A DNA stretch of 64,000 nucleotides from Nymphaea colorata (lineage: Eukaryota; Streptophyta; Magnoliopsida; Nymphaeales; Nymphaeaceae): assembly GCF_008831285.2 (NCBI RefSeq), contig NC_045140.1, forward strand, positions 22,070,370-22,134,369. Reading direction: 5' to 3'. This document shows, one piece after another, positions 51,247 through 63,700 of this stretch; position 1 is the first letter of the stretch; every line of letters starts with the position of its first letter. The position numbers and the translations under genes are program-made. A model generated the notes under the pieces. It searched no databases, was not told the DNA's origin, and was given only the letters and a program-made list of their open reading frames with translations.

Positions 51247-52715
51247 ATGCCGGCGCCCACCGTCCGCTTGATCTCCAGCACCATGGTCCACCTGCGGGAG
51301 AGCAGCAGCAGCCACGCTGAGGGGAGTCGACGAAGGTGGGAGTTGACGGCGTGGGATGTGGCAATGCTCTCCACTCCTTACATTCAAAAGGGCCTGCTGT
51401 TCCCCATGCCTCCCGGACCGCTGTATGCCGCCATTCAACACCTTAAGTCTTCCCTCTCCCGATGCCTGCTGCACTTTCCCTTCTTGGCTGGGCGCTTGGC
51501 CACCGACTTGGAGACCACCACCTTCGTGGACTGCAGCGACCAGGGCGTACAGTTTGATGTGGCCGCCGCCGACGGGGTCCACGTCTCGGACTTGGCGTCG
51601 GCTGGTGAGATTCCGGCCGTTGTCAACTCCTTCTTTCCACTGGCCGACGGAACGGTCATCGGCTTCGATGGTTATTCTTTGCCTCTCCTTGCCGTTCAGG
51701 TATTCATATCTATCTCCTTTCGAGCCCTCTGGCTTTTCCGTTCATGATTCATAGAGTTTCCTACTTTTGCAACACTGTTACACCCAGATGGAGTTCGAAG
51801 AGGCAAGGACCTAATTAATGGATTGGTGTGTACCATGCGATTCCATTCCAGGTGACCGAGTTGAGCGACGGCGTTTTCGTCGGCTGCTCCTTCAACCATG
51901 TGATGGGCGACGGCGAGTCATTTTGGCATTTCTTCAAGTCCTGGTCCGAGATCACTTCCGGAAGCGAAATCATATCCCGGGCGCCACTGACCGAGCGACC
52001 ACCCATCCACCACGAGTGCGGTCGGATCAGATTCCTCGTCTCCGAAGAACATATGGCTCGGTTCTCCTCGCCGCCCTTGAGAGTGCGTTTCTTCCGCTTC
52101 AGCCGCAACGCCATCGTTTGCCTTAAGGCTAAGGCCAACCGGCAACTCAGGCCGGAGGTGGGCGACATCTCATCACTCCAAGCGTTGACGGCGCTCATGT
52201 GGAGGTGCATAACCCGAGCGAGGAGGCTCCCAGTTGACCAGACGACCACTTGTAAGATGGCCATAGGGAATCGGACGAGGCTCGACCCACCCCTGCCGGC
52301 CGGCTACTTCGGTAATTGCATGGAGGCCATCGCCGTAAAGGCCGTGGTGGGCGAGCTCCTGGCGCAGGAGCTGGGCTGGGCGGCTCGAGCCCTGCACGAT
52401 CGCATCAAGGGCCACACGAACCTGTCGGCTCGGAAGTTTGTAGAAGAGTGGGTGAAGAGGCCGAGCGTGTACCACGGGCTCTTTGAAGGGAACGGTGTCA
52501 TGGTGGGGAGCTCGCCGAGGTACGAGATATACGGCATCGACTTCGGATGGGGAAGTGGTGTGACGGTGCTCAGCGGCGCTGCTAACAAGTATGACGGGAA
52601 GATGTCGGCGTATCGAGGGAAGGGCGGCATCGATTTGGAAGTCTGCTTGTTCCCACATTTCATGAGTGCCTTGGAGTCGGATGGGGAGCTCTTGGACATG
52701 CTTTCGATTGTGTAA
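51247..52715 (+). CDS. BAHD (HXXXD-type) acyltransferase, divergent third gene
   Basis: A BAHD enzyme of the same At3g50280-like group, clearly paralogous to the two upstream genes but much more divergent. Two exons, 51247-51699 and 51852-52715, with a short 152-bp phase-0 intron at the same position, encode 438 residues. The catalytic motif is HVMGD at 167-171 and DFGWG lies at 381-385; both are intact. The N-terminus reads MPAPTVRLISSTMVHL, then LTAWDVAMLSTPYIQKGLLF. I chose ATG 51247 because its sequence aligns with the starts of the other two; an in-frame ATG 63 bases upstream (51184) would add 21 residues of unmatched sequence. An AATAAA follows at 52748-52753. Substrate unknown. Confidence 0.93.
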
Positions 52716-52747
52716 GAACGCGTCTTTGGTGGTGTTTCCATTAATCC

Positions 52748-52753
52748 AATAAA
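52748..52753 (+). terminator. Possible poly(A) signal of the third BAHD gene
   Basis: AATAAA lies 33 bases after the stop codon at 52715, at the near end of the normal range for plants. Confidence 0.45.
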
Positions 52754-52859
52754 AGAGCACCGGCAGCCTAATTTGCAATTGCTGTTTTTGGCTCTTCAAT
52801 ACCAATGTAACGCAAATTTTATGAAACGAGGCAAAAGGCAACAAGTGATTTTAAAATAT

Positions 52860-53358
52860 TAAAAAATTATACGTAATATGGGGTTAATGACAGTGTAATT
52901 GCGTTTTTCTAAAAGAATTTATATGGGCCCGAAGGTGGTTATATACACCATTGGATGAATTTTCATCCCTTATTGTAATAATAACAAAATGCCTATAATT
53001 AATAATTTTTTTGTAAAGACAAAAAAGAAAACCTTAAAAAAAATTGAGTATTCAATAAAAATAAAATTTGTTAGTTTTTATATAATAAAAAAGCGTTTTC
53101 ATTTTTTTTTCACTTATATTGTTATTTTATTATCTTATAAACATTATTTAATATTGATGTTTAGCGTTTTGTTATATAAATATTTTATTATCTCATAAAC
53201 ATTATTTTATGTTTAACGTTATTCCATACGTTCATCCATTATCTTGTTATTTCATAGATAAACATTACATACATATACACTTAAGATAACAAATAGATAT
53301 TTTTTATGGTTACTCTATCCTTGCTTTTCCTAGCAGTTCAGTATCTAAATTCTCTTTC

Positions 53359-53403
<45 letters not shown>

Positions 53404-53552
53404 TTAATTTATTTGTTATCAGTTCGGCCATCACCATTTTTGGTGTAAGCTCTGTGATTCTTGATCAGTAGACATGTCGAACTTTTCTAAAAAAAAAAAC
53501 ATGAATGTGAGACTGTAAAACTTAAAGAACAAATCAAGCAATTCTACTGAGT
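52860..53552. other. AT-rich spacer with 50-bp tandem repeat
   Basis: A strongly AT-rich stretch without coding signal. Two imperfect ~50-bp direct repeats occupy about 53121-53220, each containing TTTTATTATCT, ATAAACATTATTT and a terminal GTTTARCGTT-like end. Confidence 0.6.
53363..53400. repeat. (CT)19 microsatellite
   Basis: A perfect CT run of 38 bases, 150 bases upstream of the BAHD pseudogene fragment. Confidence 0.97.
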
Positions 53553-53960
53553 GTGACAGAGCTGATGGAGCACGAATATTCATTGGGTGCTCTCCTTCAA
53601 TAGTCGTGTTATGGGTGATCCTCGCAATTCGGGACATCAAACACTGTCCCGACCGCCACTGACCCATCCACCATGAGTTCGGTCAGATCCGATTCTTTGT
53701 GTCAGAAGCAGCAGATATGTCACGAGGGGGCCCGGATCTCATCATTCCAGGCGTTGCTCCTGCTCATGTGGAGGTCCATAATAGAAGCGAACGCGTCGAA
53801 GATCGATTCGCCCCCTGTCCCGCAGGTACTTTGGCGACTGCAAGCAGCCCTTCGCAGTAAAGGCCGAGGTGGGCGACAGGAGCTGCGCTGGGATCTCGAG
53901 CCCTCCGAACCTTGAAGCTCAGAAGTTTGTAGAAGATTGGGTGAAGCGGCTGATCTTATC
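53553..53960 (+). pseudogene. BAHD acyltransferase exon-2 fragment, decayed
   Basis: Remnant of a fourth BAHD gene, closest to the gene at 51247. It starts exactly where exon 2 would begin (GTGACAGAGCTG against GTGACCGAGTTG). It keeps recognisable pieces in shifting frames: a GCS...VMGD block, PPLT followed by HPP, EFGQIRFFVSEA, ISSFQALLLLMW, and EAQKFVEDWVKR at the end. Several frameshifts and stops break it, the catalytic His position reads Arg (CGTGTTATGGGTGAT), and exon 1 and the DFGWG end are missing. It cannot make a functional enzyme. Confidence 0.85.
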
Positions 53961-55368
53961 ACTGTGGGTGTGTTTGTCAAGTATTCAAGTGGGTCCGAAG
54001 TCCTTTCTTTTTGATAAATTTCAAGCCACCGGCAAACAAACGATCAAAATCTCGGTCGGACTACTTGAAAATTGAGATTTTAATCCACCCACAAGGAAGT
54101 GCGATTAGAATTCAGGGAAGAAACTTCCGCCATTGGAGGTGCAGGAGAGAGAAGGAAAGAAGCAGAAGCAAGAAGAAGAGAAGCAGCTGCCCTGCACCCC
54201 TTTCTCTCTTCCTTTTGTTCCCTTTCTTTCTCCGTCTCTGTTAATCGGGACAAGGGAAACCCTAACTCCGGGCGGAAGAATTAGAAGAGAGTGAGACCCC
54301 TTCAGGCCGATGCTATGGTGGCGTTGTCGTCCCAGGCAATCGGACAAAGATAAGGGATTTATCGAGCAACAAGGAGGTAAAATCCACTATTGGATCTAAT
54401 CGTAAGGTCGGATGTTCTTGGCTGACATAAATCTTATACAATTTTATTTGTATGATGAAGAATCAAATTTTTCAACAAATATTTATCAGAAATTTTGGAG
54501 TTCACAACAGTTTCCCTACTGTTTGTAGATAATCCCATTAGAGGGAGTTTTAGAACGACATGAATCTAAAATACATAAGTGGAGTGTATGGTACGTTACT
54601 ATTGATTCATGAAAAGTGTTCTATGTAGATTTCTCGTCAGTTTTTGGTGCAGACAGATATATAAAACAATGATATACCGTTACTGTCGTCAAACACCCTT
54701 TAGAATACTGAGTTTCAGTTGGCTCAATATGATGACGGTTCATAAAAAAAATATTTAGAAACCGGAGCTTGGCACTCTTGAATCAGTCGCGGACCACTTC
54801 GGGCTGAATCGGCGGATTTTTTATTGCAATGACTTTCAGTTGCTCTTGAGCGTAAAGCGATCATCTGAATTTAAATAATTTACATGCCCCTGTTTAATGT
54901 TTGCCCATGATGTTCTGATTTGCTTGATATGAATTAGCAAGAAATAGAATATTTGTTTGAGATGGGTAATATTGGTTGTAGCTTCCCAATCATTATGGGA
55001 CATGGTTTTGCCCGTAGTAGTGGTATGTTCCAATATAATATCAATCCAATGCAATCCCTCCGTGGCTTTAAATTAACACTGAGTAGTGAACTGAAATTTT
55101 TTTATGGCGTTGGCAGATTCAAAAATATGTGAAGATGGAAATGAACTCAGTTTGCAAAGTTGATCCTCTCGTCAAAATAGACTGACCTAATATAATGTGC
55201 CAAGGAGTATCAAAACCACATTTACAATAGATGCTCTCATATGAGCAACTACATTTCTGAAACAGAAAGAAAAAAAAGCAGCCGGCGACATTACAGGGAT
55301 TTGGAATTTCCTCAGTTAACTAAACCGACCTCCAGTTCCAATTCTTCATCGAACTGAAAGCCGGATGT
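53961..55368. other. Intergenic region between the BAHD cluster and the GLR genes
   Basis: About 1.4 kb without a supported gene. A purine-rich then CT-rich section around 54130-54240 precedes AT-rich sequence. The right end includes the 3' UTR of the minus-strand GLR gene. Confidence 0.5.
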
Positions 55369-58300
55369 TCAATTTTCGCGAACGATTTCATGATTTGGTG
55401 ACGAGCGCCCACGAGTAGAAGCATCTTGCTCGGTACTTGTGCTATCGTCATCGTGATGTGGTGCAGGTCCTGCTTCAGTACTCACTGGGCTCTGCCTGCA
55501 TGACCGATCATCGATAGCATTGTCGCTGATTTCCAGATCCTCATTATTCCTGATCATGTGCCTGAAAGTGAGGGAGTTGAGATCTTTCTCATCGAAATGC
55601 CTGATAATGTCCAACACTGTGAGCCACAGGCGCTTCTGCTCGGTGTCATGCTCGGGAGAAGAAGGGCCCTCGTCTTTCTTGTAATATTCCAACAGGACCG
55701 AGAGGACGTAGAAAAGGAGAGCTCCAGTTGAAGCGATCCCGGTTATAAGGAAGAGGCCCCAGAAGTTTGAGAGCGAAAGGCTGCCGGAGCTTGTATCTGA
55801 CGTCGAATCTACACCGTCGGTCGTTTGATTGCTGATCCATTTCTTTTCTATAGCTATCATTTCATCTCCCTCCGTCACGTTGAGAATGGCTCGAGACATA
55901 TCAGAGACCAACGGGGAACCTCGTGGAAATGCCTGAAAAGTTAAGTTAATTTCGTTTCCTCAGTGCTGTTATGTAGAAAGGGAGAGAGATCTAGGGAGAA
56001 GGAGAGAAAGTATACTTACAAATGCTAAGCCACCGGTTTTGTAGGTAGGGCCAACAGTAGTATACTCATCGCCATGCTGGCCGAGGAACATGCGGTTGTA
56101 AGGGATCTCATCGAAGATGGCAGCAACGCCGCCATGGCGGCTGCCCTTGGAGAAGGCTTCCAGAAAGTCCTCGGGCTTGGTGTATGGCCTGATCTTCGAC
56201 GCCGGAACGCCCAACCGCCTCAGCAACTGCCCCACGAAGGACGAGTTTCGGTAGCCGATGTAGTCGCCATTCCTGATCAGCGTCTGAATGTCGGTAACCG
56301 ATGGTTGCAGCTGCTGCACCGTCAGCATGGACGTCAAGCTGGCCGTGTAGCTGGTCGTCAGAATCAACACGACGAACACCCAGACTACGATCACGAGTCG
56401 AGACAGGTTGCCGGCGAGCCTTTGGTCTGAAGATCAGTCCAGACATCTAATTCCTCTCAATTTTCAAGTCAATACAAGATTCATGTCCATGAGCAATGGG
56501 TGGTGATCAGTTGGGTACTTACTGTGGGCGAAGACCATGGTGGAGAAGATGAAGTAGAAGACCAAGCCCACCTGTTCGGTGGGAGGGCCTTGGAACTCCG
56601 ACCCGCCCTTCCAGCGCTCCAGCGCCCACACCACGACGCCGGTGAAGAGGAAGGAGGCAAAGGTGGCGAGCCACAGCTGTAGGGTCATGGGCCGGAGGAA
56701 CACCCAGGCGTTCTTCTTGTGGGGCTTCACCGGCACTATCATGGACACCCCGGACTCGGTGTAGGGCAGAGTGAAGTCCACATATTTGGATCGGTTTGCG
56801 ATGATGGTAGTGTCGCCGACGACCGCGTCGTACCTCTGTACATACCAACCAACATCAACACCTTAATTAATTCGTTAATTATTGTAATGACCACAAGTAG
56901 CAGAGAGAGACCAAATTGATTTCGATTTATATATGATAATGCGGCTTAGTTTTTTGGGCGAGTAGAATAAAAAGGAGGAGCAACCGAGCAAGAGAAAAGA
57001 AAAGGGATGTGTTCCCCAACCCAAAATGTTTCTAAAAAATTATCGACAAAAAAAAAAAAACTGAAAATTTTGGAGAAAAACTTGAAGACGCCTCCATTAG
57101 AAATTTTGTCTCCACTTGGTGCAGGTCGATCTAAACGCCCATGCTTTTTAGGTCGTTGACGTCTGCGAATCTTGGACCCGCAACCCTCCAGCACAGGGGG
57201 ATGGACTTCGTCCAGTTTTGACCGTTGGCTTTCTGACGACGGTAAAGCCATCCAATTATTTATGAACTTCTTAACAAGGTCGTCTGACTTTTAGTGCAAC
57301 TTGCTAAAAAAAAAATTTGGTGTGCACATTCTTCTAAGGCAAAATTTTGTAAAAGCAGAGTCTACTTGCCTAAGTTTTGATTTCTTTCATTTGACCGACT
57401 AAGTTGTAAGGAAACATGTACACACTGGGATAAAAGAAGTCGGAACTTAAGCATGTGTGATTATATCAAACCAAATTAATTTCTCTAGAGAGCTTCAGGT
57501 TGCACTTGCGTGGAATGCCAAAACCAAGGCCCCAGATTACAATGCATTCAAGACCACTCGCTCTCATTCAATCGAAGCCTGAAAAAGACTTTAGCAACAC
57601 AAGAAAATGTCCCGCAGGCGTGCTTCTGTGAAGCAATTATTGTTCGTTATTTTATTCGTTTTGTTGATTATGTAGCCCCACCAACGAATCGCAACATTGG
57701 CTAGCCGTTGACTTGCTTTATTACACGCTAACGCCGGTCGGCTTCTGAGCGGTAGATTCTTTGATAGATTAAAGAAGAAGGGTGGATATAAAACCTTAGA
57801 AACGGATTATTGAGCCAAAGCTCAGAAGCTGTGAAAACAAAAATATGAGCATGAGTTTCATTATTATGCTTTATAAAAGTGTAGAAACTTACTGAAGAAT
57901 AATAGAACTACTGGCCAAAGCAAGTTGACTTGATAACGCCAACCCAGACAGTTATTCCAAATTTTAGTTGAAAATAGGGAAGTAAGAATTAAGGGGAAGG
58001 AAAAGTTACGCAAAAACTAAAAAATTGGCATAGGGGGTTGAACCCTAGCTAGCTATTGCTTTCGTAGTTACCACTTCATTCTTACTTTACCATCTAGCTC
58101 AGAATTCATGTTCGGTCAGAGAAGATGAAAGGAAAAAAGTTGGAAACTAAGTTTTCGGTACTAACCTGAAGGTAGACTTGGTAGACGAGATCATCGTAGC
58201 TGCCGGCCATTTTTCCTTGATCGTTCTCAAAGGGGAACAACTCGTAGGGAAGCGAGTAAGGGAGTTTGCTCACCACCGCCTTGAACACGTCTATCGAGTA

Positions 58301-60006
58301 CCCCGTCACGATCGTCGCGTTCGTCTGCGGATCCCTCCAAACACCGACGAAGTCCTTGTAACCATCTTTCACGGGCACCCCAATCCTCAACTTCTTCCCC
58401 TCCGTCGGAATCATCCAACCCCGGGGAACCTCCTCTGTTCCGCCGGGCCAGACCACCGGGTTAAGTACAATGGCAGGATCTGAATAGTTCGGGTTCCTGT
58501 TCCTGTCTTCCGAGCTCAGAGTCCGGGAAAGCCCGAATCCTGGACGCCAGAATCCGATCTCATGAAGATCTTCCATGCCCACCACGTTAATTATTTGGAT
58601 GATTCTGTTCCGCAGTTGACCATCTGCAAGCTGGAATTCGCCACTCAATCCTCTAAACCGTGTCTTCCTCACTGCTTCCAGGAGATTTCGACCCGCCGGT
58701 GAGACACGTTTCAACAGCTCGAACGAGTTCGCCGACTTCTTTGGTTTGAGGGCGTCGGAATTGTACTCACCGACGCCGTTAGCTTTCTCCACGGCCAGGG
58801 CCAGTGCCCAGGCCGTGTCGTAGGCCCAGATGCCAAACGCGTTGCGCTCCGGCTGCGTCCCCATCTCCGGATTTTCCGCGACCAATCTGCGCCTCCACCT
58901 CTCCGCGAAATCCCTCAAGGGCTTCGAGGAAGGAACGTATGTCTTCACTCCGATGACACCCTTCATGGAGGCAATCACAGAAGAATTCATGACTCCAATG
59001 AGGTTTCCCAATGAGTTCGTGATGATCCAGACGTAGTCTTTGCTCATCATACCTTTAGTTTCTGCGTTGAGAAACAGACGAGCACCAAGAGCGGGAGGCA
59101 AGTGCACCACAAAGACCCGAGTATGGTTCGAAGCAAGCCGGTCCAGCTCTCCATTAATGAAGCTATCGTTGGCCGATGGTGGCAGAAGGGTCCTGTAAGG
59201 TACTCCGACGCCAATCTGCTGGAGGGCATCGGTTAAGAAGGGGATCACCCCCATCCCGAAGTTGGAGTTTTCATAGATTGGCACCACTTTTTTCCATCCG
59301 TAGGCCTTGACAATATCAACTATGGCACCTACTTGAAAGGAGTCGCTCTCCGCAGTGGAAATGAAGAAAGAATTGCCACTTGATGACAGCGAAGGGCTTG
59401 TAGCCGAGAAGGAAACGATGGGCACATGAGTTCTATCACCCAGTTTGCTGATGAATTCTGCATCTCCGGACCTCTGCGGCCCGATAATAGCTTCCACTCC
59501 AACATTCTTCAACAACCCAATAGCTAACAAGAACACAAGAAGGAGGGTTAAAGAGCATTCTCAGATCTATCCAACCAGACTAAAGAAAATTAAGTAACCG
59601 GTTTGGAATTGCTCAAGAATTTGGGTTTCAATTCAAGTTGATGGCCTATGTGAGGCAGAAAGCTAGAAATTGCTTAAGACTGCCCTCAGTGGTTTGGAAT
59701 TTGAAGAAAGGAATAATTTTGAGTCCCAAGTAGCGTACCAGTGTTGGTGGCTCCAATAACATCTTTTTCTGAACTACCACTGTGAAGAATCAACCGTTTG
59801 TTGTGGCTGCGAGTGCCATAGAAGTCCTCAAGAGCGACTGAGATAAAGGATTTGCCGATCTTCCCAACCAGAGACTCGAAATCAAGGATCAGTCCGACGT
59901 TTACCGGAACTGCTGATGTGTTTGCAGCAAGGGAGGGGCCGCAGAAGACGACCAGGAAGAAGAGAAGAGGAGGTTGGAGAACGGAAGGGGAATTTCGAGG
60001 GGCCAT
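55369..60006 (-). CDS. Glutamate receptor-like channel, clade II-like (GLR-1)
   Basis: Ligand-gated cation channel of the plant GLR family, predicted at the plasma membrane. Five exons on the minus strand: 60006-59739, 59523-58166, 56835-56523, 56426-56020 and 55932-55369, for 969 residues. Order: signal peptide (1-28, LLFFLVVFC core), ANF-type amino-terminal domain (about 35-440), S1 lobe (GKKLRIGVPVKDGY to YDDLVYQVY), M1 (LWLATFASFLFTGVVVWALE), pore loop (GLVFYFIFSTMVFAHN), M3 with signature SYTASLTSMLTVQQLQP, S2 lobe, M4 (WGLFLITGIASTGALLFYVL) and a cytosolic tail with FDEKDLNSLTFRH typical of clade II. Both cysteines that normally form the S2 disulphide are replaced (G and T). Upstream are four W-boxes. 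The next GLR gene follows head to tail 766 bases away. Confidence 0.94.
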
Positions 60007-60772
60007 CTCAAGGCCAAAAAAGGAAGCACTTAGGCTTGGGGAAGGCCCTTGTTCTACTTCTCCCTTGGGGCTAACTGCTCGTGGCTAAAAGGAGAAGGCA
60101 GAAGATTGTGGCCGATTCAAACTACGAAAGACAATATAATATCTGCTGTTGACTGTGTGCTAGTCAAAGGAAGCAATGGAAATTGTAAATTCGAAAAAGA
60201 AGATCAAACAAGAAACTATTCACCTTTTGACTGACTTTGATAAACAATATTATTTCCTTGACCAACGGCGCAATTAATTTTTTCAACTTCAAAAGTTTTA
60301 ACTCATCACTTGTCGCTCGCTACAGAGGTTGCTTATTCAAGTTCACTATTATAATATTACTGGCAAAGCATTGGATTTGGATAATTTTATAGCCGGTTTT
60401 AGAGCTTATCCAAGTCCCCTTTTATTTCCTACTACAATCGCCTCGGATTTTAAAATTATTCTGTCCCCTTAGCGTTACCCATGACAAAATCAAGTCCTTC
60501 CCACCGGTTATCCACTTAAAGCTTCCGCTAATTTTCCTCGAAGGCAAGCGGGTGTGAATTATAGTTCACTAAAAAGCAGTTTCCGACCCAGTCCATATAA
60601 AAAGTTAATGGATTACCAAGATTAATCTTTACATATAGTTGATAAGCCAGTAGACATCTGGCAATTAGGAAACTGGAAAGTTAACGATCACATCTTACAA
60701 CGATACGACCTACCGCTATCTCACAAGCTGCAAGTTATTTCCTGTAATAGGCCAATTATTGGGAATATCTCG
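60007..60772. other. Promoter interval of GLR-1 and 3' end of GLR-2
   Basis: The 766-bp space between the tandem GLR genes. It carries a W-box cluster at 60149-60263 and otherwise AT-rich sequence without coding signal. It must serve both as promoter of GLR-1 and as 3' region of GLR-2. Confidence 0.6.
60149..60263. promoter_or_regulatory. Cluster of four W-box motifs upstream of GLR-1
   Basis: TTGACT at 60149-60154, AGTCAA (TTGACT on minus) at 60162-60167, TTGACT at 60227-60232 and TTGACC at 60258-60263 lie 143-257 bases upstream of the GLR-1 ATG. WRKY factors bind TTGAC[CT]; clustering suggests defence-related control, but this is inference. Confidence 0.4.
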
Positions 60773-63700
60773 CTAAGCGGAGGCAATTACAATATCATGA
60801 GGAGGTTCTTCACCACTGTTTGGAATGCTCAATGGATGGATTCTCATGTCTCTCCTGCTGCCTCCTTCTCGCGTGTTTCTGAAAGTGTGTGAAGACATGT
60901 CCTTCTGATCAAAGTGCTTCAACATGGTGTTCATTCTGACTGCTTTTACTCTCTGCAGCCAAGTCGTCGGCCCTGTGAAAGTGTCCTCAACCTTAACAGT
61001 CTTGAGATAGTTGTAAAAGAAACGAAGGAAGAAAACAAGAAGCGCCATCAATGAAGTTGTCCCTGTTAAGAGGAAGAGTCCCCACAGACGGGTGACGGAC
61101 AACCTGTCAGATTCCACTTTTCTTCCCGCATTTACACAAGTCTGGTTCCCAAAAAGTGCCTTGTTGATCTCCATCATCTTATCTCCCTCCGTAACGTTCA
61201 GTATTGCCCTCGAAACATCAGAAACTAAGGGCGAACCTTTCGGGAATACCTGCAACAATTGCCAGTGTTTGAAACCATGTGAGAGAGAGAGAGAGATAAA
61301 GACAGAGACAAACAGACAGACAGACGGACTTACGAAGCCAAATCCTTCTGCTCTGTAAACAGGTCCAACCATGGCGAAGCCATCACAGTATTTCGCGAGG
61401 AAGAGCTTAATGAGTGGGATTTCATCGAAAATGGCTCCAACGCCACCATTCTTGCTGCCATTGGTGAGTGCATCTGCGTATTCTTCTGGGGAATTGTACG
61501 CCTTGAGTTTATTTTTGGGAACATTCAGTTGATCGATCAACATGTCGCGGACGAACGATCCATTCTGGTAACCAATGCTCTCCCCATTTCTTAGGAGAGT
61601 TTGAATGTCGGTGACGGTGGGCTGGAGCTGCTGCACGGTGAGCATGGAGGTCAGGCTGGCCGTGTAGCTCTGCGTCAGTATCAGCACCACAAACACCCAC
61701 ACGATCACTACAACGCGGGACAAGTTGCTTTGGAGCTTCTCCCCTTCAGTTTCGAAAGAGAAAAATGCACGAAATCAGCTTTGTCAAAGATATGGTCAGG
61801 ATTTATAACCCAAACTTTGAAAACAAAATTGACGCCGCGAAATGTTTATTTGAGGAATCAACGGTAAAGGGACTTGGTGTTTGCGGGTGCCCTGGAGTAA
61901 AGTTTTGTCTCATGTAGATGAACATAATAAAGCAATAATCTAACACCACTAGAAGAGACAAAATACCCAAATAAAAGAGTGTGTGAGATTGAGAGAGAGA
62001 GAGAGAATTACTGTGAGCAAAGACCATGGTGGAGAAGGCAAAGTAATAGACCAAGCCAAACTGCTTCAAGGGAGGTCCTCTGAACTCATCGTTGATTCGA
62101 TGCTCTAAAATCCATACCACCAAACCAGTCCAGACAAAGAAAACTCCACTGACCACCCAAAGCTGGGCCGTCATTGGCTTCAAGAATATGAAAGGGTTCG
62201 ACTTCCTTCCGGCTTTCATCCGCACAATCATGGACACACCAGTCTCCGTGTAGGGCAACGTGAAATCCACGTATTTGGTTCTGCTTGCCCTGATAGTCGT
62301 ATCACCCACCACTGCGTCGAAATTCTGTATGCCAACATCTTAAATTAATTAATCCATGCAACCTCTCATGCATAGTCATCTCATGGATAGTCGTACATGA
62401 TATAATACATAATTCAAGCATGAATACTCCAGGTAATATATAACCCTTACGATAGAGAATATAAATAGCAGCTTTTGAAACCATGTAACAGTAACCAACA
62501 TAAAAGATCTTCTCTGGGCATATTTATAGGATGAGTGTTATATGTAACTTTTAAAAAATTGCGACAGTGATTTTTACATTCTTGCAGAATGTTATTTACA
62601 CATTAAGGAGACATTTAATGAGGTGAAAAGGACAAGAAATGAAAGACGGTTTTATGCGTACGGTGGTTAAAATTTTTCAAGAAAATAAACCAGAGTTTTT
62701 TAATTTGTGGAACAAAGAAGTTGACATGACTGTACAGATCTAATAAAAGGAAAGAAAAATCTCAGGAATTCCTTTTCAGTGTTCGATGCATGAATGTGCC
62801 GTGGAGATAACTTATCAAACAAAGTATGCCTCGAAATTTTTTCTTGTTCATCGTTTCCAGTAATCTATAACGTTTTGGATCGCCACGAAAAATCCAAGTT
62901 TATATGGTAAACTTTTGTAGGAAAAAAGAGTAGAAATATGATGAAACGACGGGGTACAGCCAGCAAGAACAGAAGGTAAATGGCCTCACCCCAAGAAAAA
63001 CTTGGTAGACAAGTTCATTGTAAGTTCCATTGGGCTTCCCTTCGGCGTCTTCAAAAGGGACGAACTTATGGGGCAGATAGTACGGCATGTTTTGCAACAC
63101 CATATTGAAAACGTCTATGCAATAACCCTCCACGGCCGTGCTGCCGTCCGTCGGGTTCCTCTGGATCTTCAGAAATTCGGTGAACGCAAGCTTTACCGGC
63201 ACTCCTATTATCAGTTTCTTCCCGCTGGTTGGAATTTCCCACCCTCTCGGCGTCGCCGTCGTACCACCAGGCCAGTTCACCGTCTTAAGACTGGAATCCT
63301 TCTGTCCGCCGTCCACCTTTCCGGTTCTTGAGAGTCCGGTCGCCTTCTTCCAGAACCCCACTCTTTTTTCTCCACGTCCGATCAGATTCAGTATCTCAAA
63401 GTCTTCGGTGGTTAACTGCCCGTTTCGGAGATCGAAATCACCACTCAAACCTTGCAATGGATTGCGTCGCATCTCGTGCAATATGCTTGGCCCGGTTGAG
63501 GAGACTCCCAAATTCCCGAACACTCCCGTCGAGTTGGAGCGGCCGTTTCCACGTTGGTGGTGCTTGATGTTCCCGGCTTCTGTTCTTTCTACTGCTGAAG
63601 CCAGGGCCCAGACGGTGTCATATGCCCACAAACAGAAGATGTCGGGATCCCATGGCGGTTCTTCAACGTGGGTGAGGTTGGACTTGGACCAGATTCTCTG

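Noticed and set aside
52989-53198. Lys/Phe/Ile-rich 69-codon frame
   Set aside because: Chance frame in extremely AT-rich spacer containing tandem repeats.
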